From: Dehalogenimonas sp. WBC-2
GTDB lineage: Bacteria; Chloroflexota; Dehalococcoidia; Dehalococcoidales; Dehalococcoidaceae
Reading direction: 5' to 3'
Assembly: GCA_001005265.1 (NCBI GenBank)
Contig: CP011392.1
Coordinates: 1,661,729-1,725,728, forward strand
DNA: 64,000 bases
This document shows, in pieces, positions 59,754 to 64,000 of this stretch (position 1 is its first letter; each line of letters starts with the position of its first letter). The notes under the pieces are model-generated. The model was not told the origin of the DNA, did not search any database, and worked only from the letters and a program-made list of their open reading frames with translations. The translations under genes were made by a program, and so were the position numbers.

Positions 59754-61268
59754 TTGAGCGCTATTTCACCTGAAATTACATCAAAAGACCGCTGGCGGCG
59801 GTTTCTGCATTGGGAACACCTCGGACTTTTTATTATTGTCCTGGTGACCCTGATTTTTCATTTCATCGCTATCGAACGTCCGGCGACGATAGTCTGGGAT
59901 GAAAAGTGGTACGTCGGCGACGCCCGTTCAATCATCAGCGGCACTGGCGAACTGCGCACTGAACACCCGCCACTGGGCAAGCTTTTCATCGCGGCGGGGG
60001 AATATATTTTCAACGGCTTCAAGGCTCCTGAAGAAGATACCGGTGTGCTGACGCAACAGTCAATCTATAGCTATAGCTCTGAAAATAGCTCAATAATAGA
60101 AGTCAGCGACTCTACCGGCTTTAATGCTGGTGATACCATCAGGATCGGGACGGAACAGATGAATGTTACCGCCATTAATGCTGTTCTTGACCAGATCACC
60201 GTAGAGCGGGGGGCCGGCGGCAGTATCCCGGCCTTCCATGACAGCTTACAACCTGTTTATGTCTATACCGACAACGCTTTCGGTTGGCGCTTCTTCTCGA
60301 TAGTATTCGGCACGGCGGGCATCGTCATAGTGTACTTTATCTGCCGCAAACTGAGGCTATCTCCGAAAGCTACCCTGCTGGCGACCTTTCTGTTCGCCGC
60401 TGAAGATATGACCTTCCTGCATTCCGGCTTGGCGCTACTGGACGTTTACCTGGTGACTTTTATGCTAGCGGCGGTGTGGTGCTATCTGGACGAAAGGTAC
60501 TTGTGGTCCGGGGTGCTGGTGGCCCTGAGCGCCAATTGCAAGCTGGCCGGGGCCTTTATTCTCATCGCCCTTTGCCTGCACTGGCTGGTCTACCGCAGAA
60601 CCGACTGGAAGAGAATGTTCGGCCTGCTGGCGGTGGCTGCAGTTTCCTTCGTTTGCTTTCTGGTATTTTTTGATTTCTTCATCAAAGGCGGCCTGGAAAA
60701 CCCGGTGACCCGGATCCACGAACTGCTGTCAGGCTCCCTGGCCAACACCTTTACCGATCCAAAGATGAGCATATCCAGCCGCCCGTGGGAGTGGCTGTAT
60801 CCGCAGTGGCTGCGGCCTGAATACTATTCGCCTTTCCTGGTGTATTCCTTCAACCCGCAGTATATCTCCTTCATCAGCAGTACTATTCAGATCATGACCC
60901 TGCCCGCTATGGGCTACATGACATACCGGGCGGTCAAAGGCAGCCGGGCGGCCGGCCTGGTGCTGCTGTGGTTCCTGGCGACCTACCTGGTGTGGATACC
61001 GCTGGATATCATCACCAACCGGGTGACCTATGTCTTTTACTTCCTGTCCACCACACCGGCGGTCTGCATCGCTATCGGCATGGCGCTGGGCGATTCTCTG
61101 GACAAATTGAAGGCCCGGAGGTTGTCGCTCGGCGGCAATACCCCGTGGGCAAGAACGGCTTATATCGCCATAGGCTTGTACCTGTTGCTGCACCTGGCGA
61201 TTTTCGTGGTCTTCAATCCGGCCATTCCCCCGATCATCAAGACGTGGCTGCCGCCGTTTGTTTCATAG
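59754..61268 (+). CDS. Dolichyl-phosphate-mannose-type (GT39-like) membrane glycosyltransferase
   Basis: A 504-residue multi-helix protein starting at TTG. The first external loop holds the catalytic-type IVWDEKWYVGDARSIISGTGELRTEHPPLGKLFIAAGEYIF (D-E and HPPLGK motifs of protein O-mannosyltransferases). Residues 97-165 form an inserted external beta segment, and later helices include WEWLYPQWLRPEYYSPFLVYSFNPQYI. It probably transfers sugars from a polyprenyl-phosphate carrier to exported proteins, perhaps S-layer. Substrates are unknown. Confidence 0.82.
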   Translation: MSAISPEITSKDRWRRFLHWEHLGLFIIVLVTLIFHFIAIERPATIVWDEKWYVGDARSIISGTGELRTEHPPLGKLFIAAGEYIFNGFKAPEEDTGVLTQQSIYSYSSENSSIIEVSDSTGFNAGDTIRIGTEQMNVTAINAVLDQITVERGAGGSIPAFHDSLQPVYVYTDNAFGWRFFSIVFGTAGIVIVYFICRKLRLSPKATLLATFLFAAEDMTFLHSGLALLDVYLVTFMLAAVWCYLDERYLWSGVLVALSANCKLAGAFILIALCLHWLVYRRTDWKRMFGLLAVAAVSFVCFLVFFDFFIKGGLENPVTRIHELLSGSLANTFTDPKMSISSRPWEWLYPQWLRPEYYSPFLVYSFNPQYISFISSTIQIMTLPAMGYMTYRAVKGSRAAGLVLLWFLATYLVWIPLDIITNRVTYVFYFLSTTPAVCIAIGMALGDSLDKLKARRLSLGGNTPWARTAYIAIGLYLLLHLAIFVVFNPAIPPIIKTWLPPFVS

Positions 61269-61345
61269 GAAACCACTGCCTTTGGAGAGGCATGACCGGT
61301 CGCGCCAGACTGTAAATTATTATGGCAACGAAATGAGGAGTGAAC

Positions 61346-61816
61346 ATGGGGAAAATGAAAATGGAGATATGGCCTATCGGGTTAGTCAGCAGTCCGGTCA
61401 AGGAAAAACCGGACGACGGGTTCAACTGGCGGGAAAATGTCTCAGAGATAGAGCTTGACCCCGCCCTGACCGAGGGCTTGGACCGGCTGACCGATTTTTC
61501 TCATATCATGGTTATCTGGTGGATGCACCGGGCGACCGATAAATCCAAGATGGCGCTCAAAGTCGCTCCCCGCGGGCGGACCGATCTGCCGCCGGTCGGC
61601 GTCTTCGCTTCCCGCAGCCCCTATCGCCCGAACCCCATCGGCCGGGCCACGGTGCGCTTAGTAGCACGGCACGGCAATGTGTTGACCGTCAGAGGGCTGG
61701 ACGCCATTGACGGCACGCCGGTGCTGGATATTAAACCCTTTATCCCCGGCTATGATTCCCCCGAAGAAGGAGTTTATACGCCTGAATGGGCAACGCATCA
61801 CCAGCGCAAAAGTTAA
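61346..61816 (+). CDS. trmO: tRNA (adenine(37)-N6)-methyltransferase TrmO-like
   Basis: A 156-residue TsaA-domain protein from the ATG at 61346 (GAGGAG upstream). WPIGLVSSPVKEKPDD, LTDFSHIMVIWWMHRA, GVFASRSPYRPNPIGRATVRLV and LDAIDGTPVLDIKPFIPGYDS are the core TrmO motifs, which bind SAM and methylate N6-threonylcarbamoyladenosine in tRNA. It overlaps the next gene by 31 bp. Confidence 0.87.
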   Translation: MGKMKMEIWPIGLVSSPVKEKPDDGFNWRENVSEIELDPALTEGLDRLTDFSHIMVIWWMHRATDKSKMALKVAPRGRTDLPPVGVFASRSPYRPNPIGRATVRLVARHGNVLTVRGLDAIDGTPVLDIKPFIPGYDSPEEGVYTPEWATHHQRKS

Positions 61817-62490
61817 CAACGGTTTACCAGAGTCTTATGGAATGTTACGGCCACCAGTCCTGGTGGCCGGCGCAGACACCGTTTGAAATGATGGTGGGAG
61901 CGGTGTTAACTCAGTCCGCTGCCTGGAGTAATGTGGAGAAAGCCATTGCCAACCTTGAATCGGCAGCGGTCTTATCGCCTGCGGCGCTACGCTTGATTGA
62001 CATCGGTAAACTGGCCCGACTGGTCTATCCTTCGGGCTATTACAATGCCAAAGCTGGGAAACTGAAGGCGCTGGCAGAGTGGCTGGGAAGTTACGGCGAT
62101 GATCTGACGGCACTGAAAAGGCTGAACACCATTGAGCTTCGGCGGGCACTGCTGGGTGTTCACGGCATCGGTCTGGAAACGGCGGATTCAATACTGCTCT
62201 ATGCGTTGGATCGGCCGGTCTTTGTCATTGACGCTTATACACGAAGACTGTTTGAACGGCTCGGTATTCGGCCGGAAAAAGATTCCTATGACGGCTGGCA
62301 GGCGTTGTTCATGGCTAATCTGCCAGTCGACCTTGATATGTTCAATGAATATCACGCCTTAATCGTCAGGCAGTGCAAAGAAAAGTGCCGTAAATTACCG
62401 CGGTGCGGGGATTGCTGCTTTGATGCAGATTGCCAGAAGCATGCGGTCAGCCAGTTGAGTTATGGGAAGGCGCAGGTGAAGGTTGTTTAA
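61786..62490 (+). CDS. Endonuclease III-like HhH-GPD DNA glycosylase with 4Fe-4S cluster
   Basis: A 234-residue protein from ATG 61786; ATG 61837 is an alternative that removes the overlap with trmO. The helix-hairpin-helix LLGVHGIGLETADSILLYAL with catalytic Asp in FVIDAYTRRLFERLG and the Cys group CKEKCRKLPRCGDCCFDADC near the C-terminus define it. The spacing is C-x5-C-x2-C-x5-C from the second Cys, close to the usual x6-x2-x5. It removes damaged bases; specificity unknown. It converges on the PAS gene with a 44-bp overlap. Confidence 0.88.
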   Translation: MGNASPAQKLTTVYQSLMECYGHQSWWPAQTPFEMMVGAVLTQSAAWSNVEKAIANLESAAVLSPAALRLIDIGKLARLVYPSGYYNAKAGKLKALAEWLGSYGDDLTALKRLNTIELRRALLGVHGIGLETADSILLYALDRPVFVIDAYTRRLFERLGIRPEKDSYDGWQALFMANLPVDLDMFNEYHALIVRQCKEKCRKLPRCGDCCFDADCQKHAVSQLSYGKAQVKVV

Positions 62491-62827
62491 TCTCTTCCAC
62501 CATTTCTACCAACCCCAGATACTCCTTTGCGGCGTCACGGACGGCCAGGTAACGTATATGAAGTTTCCGTCCGTCGCTTTTATCAACAAAATACTCCTCA
62601 ACATCCCGGGAACCTGATTTGAAGTCAGCCACCATCCGGTCAATAGCTGGCCAGCTTGATGACTGATGGCACTGGCGCACATCACTGCCGATGACCTCTG
62701 GCGGACGGTTGAAGATGCGGTAGCCGGAGAACCATTGGATACGGTTATCGGTATCCATGAAAGTCAGGTCGATGGGCAGAGTGTTCAAAAGGGCTGTTAT
62801 GGTGCCAGACGGCAGATTTTCCAACAT
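62447..62827 (-). CDS. Single PAS-domain protein (DUF438-like sensor part)
   Basis: A 126-residue protein with AAGGAG 8 bp before the ATG. LNTLPIDLTFMDTDNRIQWFSGYRIFNRPPEVIGSDVRQCHQ is the PAS core found at the end of DUF438 proteins, including CHQ, followed by DKSDGRKLHIRYLAVRD. No output domain is present. It may bind a small ligand or haem and act through a partner. It lies 84 bp after fmt in the same direction and its 3' end overlaps the glycosylase gene. Confidence 0.78.
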   Translation of the reverse strand: MLENLPSGTITALLNTLPIDLTFMDTDNRIQWFSGYRIFNRPPEVIGSDVRQCHQSSSWPAIDRMVADFKSGSRDVEEYFVDKSDGRKLHIRYLAVRDAAKEYLGLVEMVEEIKQPSPAPSHNSTG

Positions 62828-62911
62828 TGATCAGGCTCCTTTTTGGTTGGTTGTTGGATAAATATAACAAGTGAAGGGCAATCTAGTAAAGCAGGTGGTT
62901 TACAAAAGAAC

Positions 62912-63850
62912 TCAGCCCAATACCGTACCGATGAAACTGCGCTGGCCGCGCAGAAACTCCGCCGCCGACACCGGGCGCTTACCCTCAAGTTGCAGTGCCA
63001 GGATGCCCAGCACACCGTCACCAGTTGCCACCCCGAAAGGTACGGCTGGTGTGGCCGGTATTTGGACGACAGTGCCGGATTGGGTCATGTGGTTGAACTT
63101 GAGTGGTTTGGTCTCAACCAACTTCAGAGATTTGCCTTCCCAGGTGGTGTAAGCGCCGGGCCAAGGGTAAAGGGCCCGTGTCTGGCGCCATATAACCGGG
63201 GCAGGCTGTTGCCAGTTGATACGCCCCGCTTCCTTGGAAAGCATAGGGGCATAACTAGCGCCTGCTCCCGGTTGAGGCGTGGCCGTGATAACTCTTCTCT
63301 CTATTTGTGGCAGGATATCAAGCAGAGTCATAGCCCCGATGGCCGCCAGGCGCTCAGACAAACTGGCGGTAGTGTCCCAGTCAAAGACCGGTGTCATTGA
63401 CCTGGTATAAACTGCCCCGGTGTCGATACCGGCATCCATCTGCATGATGCTAACCCCGGTGAAGCAGTCACCGTTGGCTATGGCAGCAGAGATTGGGGCG
63501 GCGCCGCGGTGCCGCGGCAGCAAGGAAGCGTGGACGTTCAGACAACCAAGGACGGGAATATCGAGTACCACCTGGGGCAGAATCAAACCATAGGCAGCGA
63601 CGATAATGGCTTCAGGCGCCAATTGCCGTATTTCCTGCTGGACTTCCACCTTTCGCAGGGACTTTGGCTGGATTACGTTAAGCGCATGTTGTTGAGCCAG
63701 CTGTTTCACTGGGGAGGCAGCGACCAGCCGGCCGCGGCCGGAGGGGGCGTCCGGTCTGGTGTAGACCGCCGCTATTTCATAACCTTCCTGGATGAGACAT
63801 CGCAGGACCGGCACCGCGAACTCAGGGGTGCCCATGAAAACTATTTTCAT
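62912..63850 (-). CDS. fmt: Methionyl-tRNA formyltransferase
   Basis: A 312-residue enzyme that formylates initiator Met-tRNA. IVFMGTPEFAVPVLRCLI at the N-terminus, the formyl-folate site LNVHASLLPRHRGAAPISAAI and GDCFTGVSIMQMDAGIDTGAV, and the C-terminal OB-like domain (IWRQTRALYPWPGAYTTWEGKSLKL) are complete. The rest of the window to 64000 shows no gene. Confidence 0.95.
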   Translation of the reverse strand: MKIVFMGTPEFAVPVLRCLIQEGYEIAAVYTRPDAPSGRGRLVAASPVKQLAQQHALNVIQPKSLRKVEVQQEIRQLAPEAIIVAAYGLILPQVVLDIPVLGCLNVHASLLPRHRGAAPISAAIANGDCFTGVSIMQMDAGIDTGAVYTRSMTPVFDWDTTASLSERLAAIGAMTLLDILPQIERRVITATPQPGAGASYAPMLSKEAGRINWQQPAPVIWRQTRALYPWPGAYTTWEGKSLKLVETKPLKFNHMTQSGTVVQIPATPAVPFGVATGDGVLGILALQLEGKRPVSAAEFLRGQRSFIGTVLG

Positions 63851-64000
63851 ATCGGTAGTACCATTTTACTATGCGCGATTGTAGCCCATTTATTTATTTT
63901 CCACAATAGCTTTATAGTGGTGGTATCAGGGCAAAAAAGTGAGTTCGGGAGAGCTTGAGAGAGTAATCCGGTGTTGCTATGCGGCGGAGTGGTTGACTGT

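Noticed and set aside
1..64000. CRISPR arrays, rRNA genes, integrases or canonical transposases
   Set aside because: No regularly spaced repeats, no rRNA signature and no DDE or tyrosine recombinase motifs were seen on either strand.

Overview
The window looks like chromosome of an organohalide-respiring Chloroflexota of the class Dehalococcoidia, most likely Dehalogenimonas-like. The evidence is two reductive dehalogenase catalytic genes (rdhA), two RdhC/NosR-type membrane flavoproteins, a B12-dependent ribonucleotide reductase, a putative Re-citrate synthase and a tmRNA whose tag reads GERELVLAG (a tag I recall from Dehalococcoides). The genus is an inference; the class is fairly secure.

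Layout. 0-2.6 kb: the end of an amino-acid-binding protein, then a minus-strand operon DUF134 - Mrp ATPase - MBL hydrolase. 2.8-7.9 kb: an accessory stretch of small minus-strand membrane proteins and lipoproteins, with duplicated pieces and a DUF559 protein. 8-16.3 kb: a repeat-borne small gene, an ArsA-type ATPase, tRNA-Leu, tRNA-Arg, a Dph6-like ATPase, nrdJ, tRNA-Val, an ABC-F protein, smpB and ssrA. 16.5-24 kb: a B12/radical SAM protein, flavodoxin with a frameshifted MerR regulator, pheA, a two-component system and a four-gene membrane cluster. 24.6-29.5 kb: a complete selenocysteine locus selC-selD-selA-selB; SelD itself needs UGA recoding, and a repeat element sits exactly between selD and selA. 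29.5-40.7 kb: the organohalide-respiration region, with rdhC-like, FAD/Fe-S oxidoreductase, ApbE flavin transferase, two tandem rdhA paralogues with no rdhB, a YkgJ protein and a second rdhC-like gene. 40.8-46.2 kb: tatC, tatB and two tatA-like genes, rny, recX, recA. 47.2-50.2 kb: a Fur-family regulator with a clear operator and the cobalt ECF transporter cbiMNQO. 50.4-64 kb: housekeeping genes (nadD, obg, TIGR03960 radical SAM, MBL, putative Re-citrate synthase, a GT39-type glycosyltransferase, trmO, a HhH-GPD glycosylase, fmt).

The parts fit together. RdhA is a Tat-exported corrinoid Fe-S enzyme; Tat genes, a cobalt importer, B12-using enzymes and flavinylation machinery (ApbE plus RdhC FMN domains) all lie within about 20 kb. 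ArsA, Mrp and MBL proteins are generic.

The least expected structure is a family of at least six dispersed elements. They share a conserved sigma70-like promoter block followed either by a small TTG-initiated gene with a GN.NARTHG.YS motif or by a gene-less palindromic remnant built on AACAACCGGTTGTT. One copy is flanked by a 12-bp direct repeat that duplicates the selA start codon region. Other points: two rdhA leaders share a nearly identical 25-bp block and each has a short upstream ORF that stops inside the rdhA ribosome site, and both RdhA proteins have the same unusual second Fe-S motif spacing. All statements come from reading the sequence; no searches were run.
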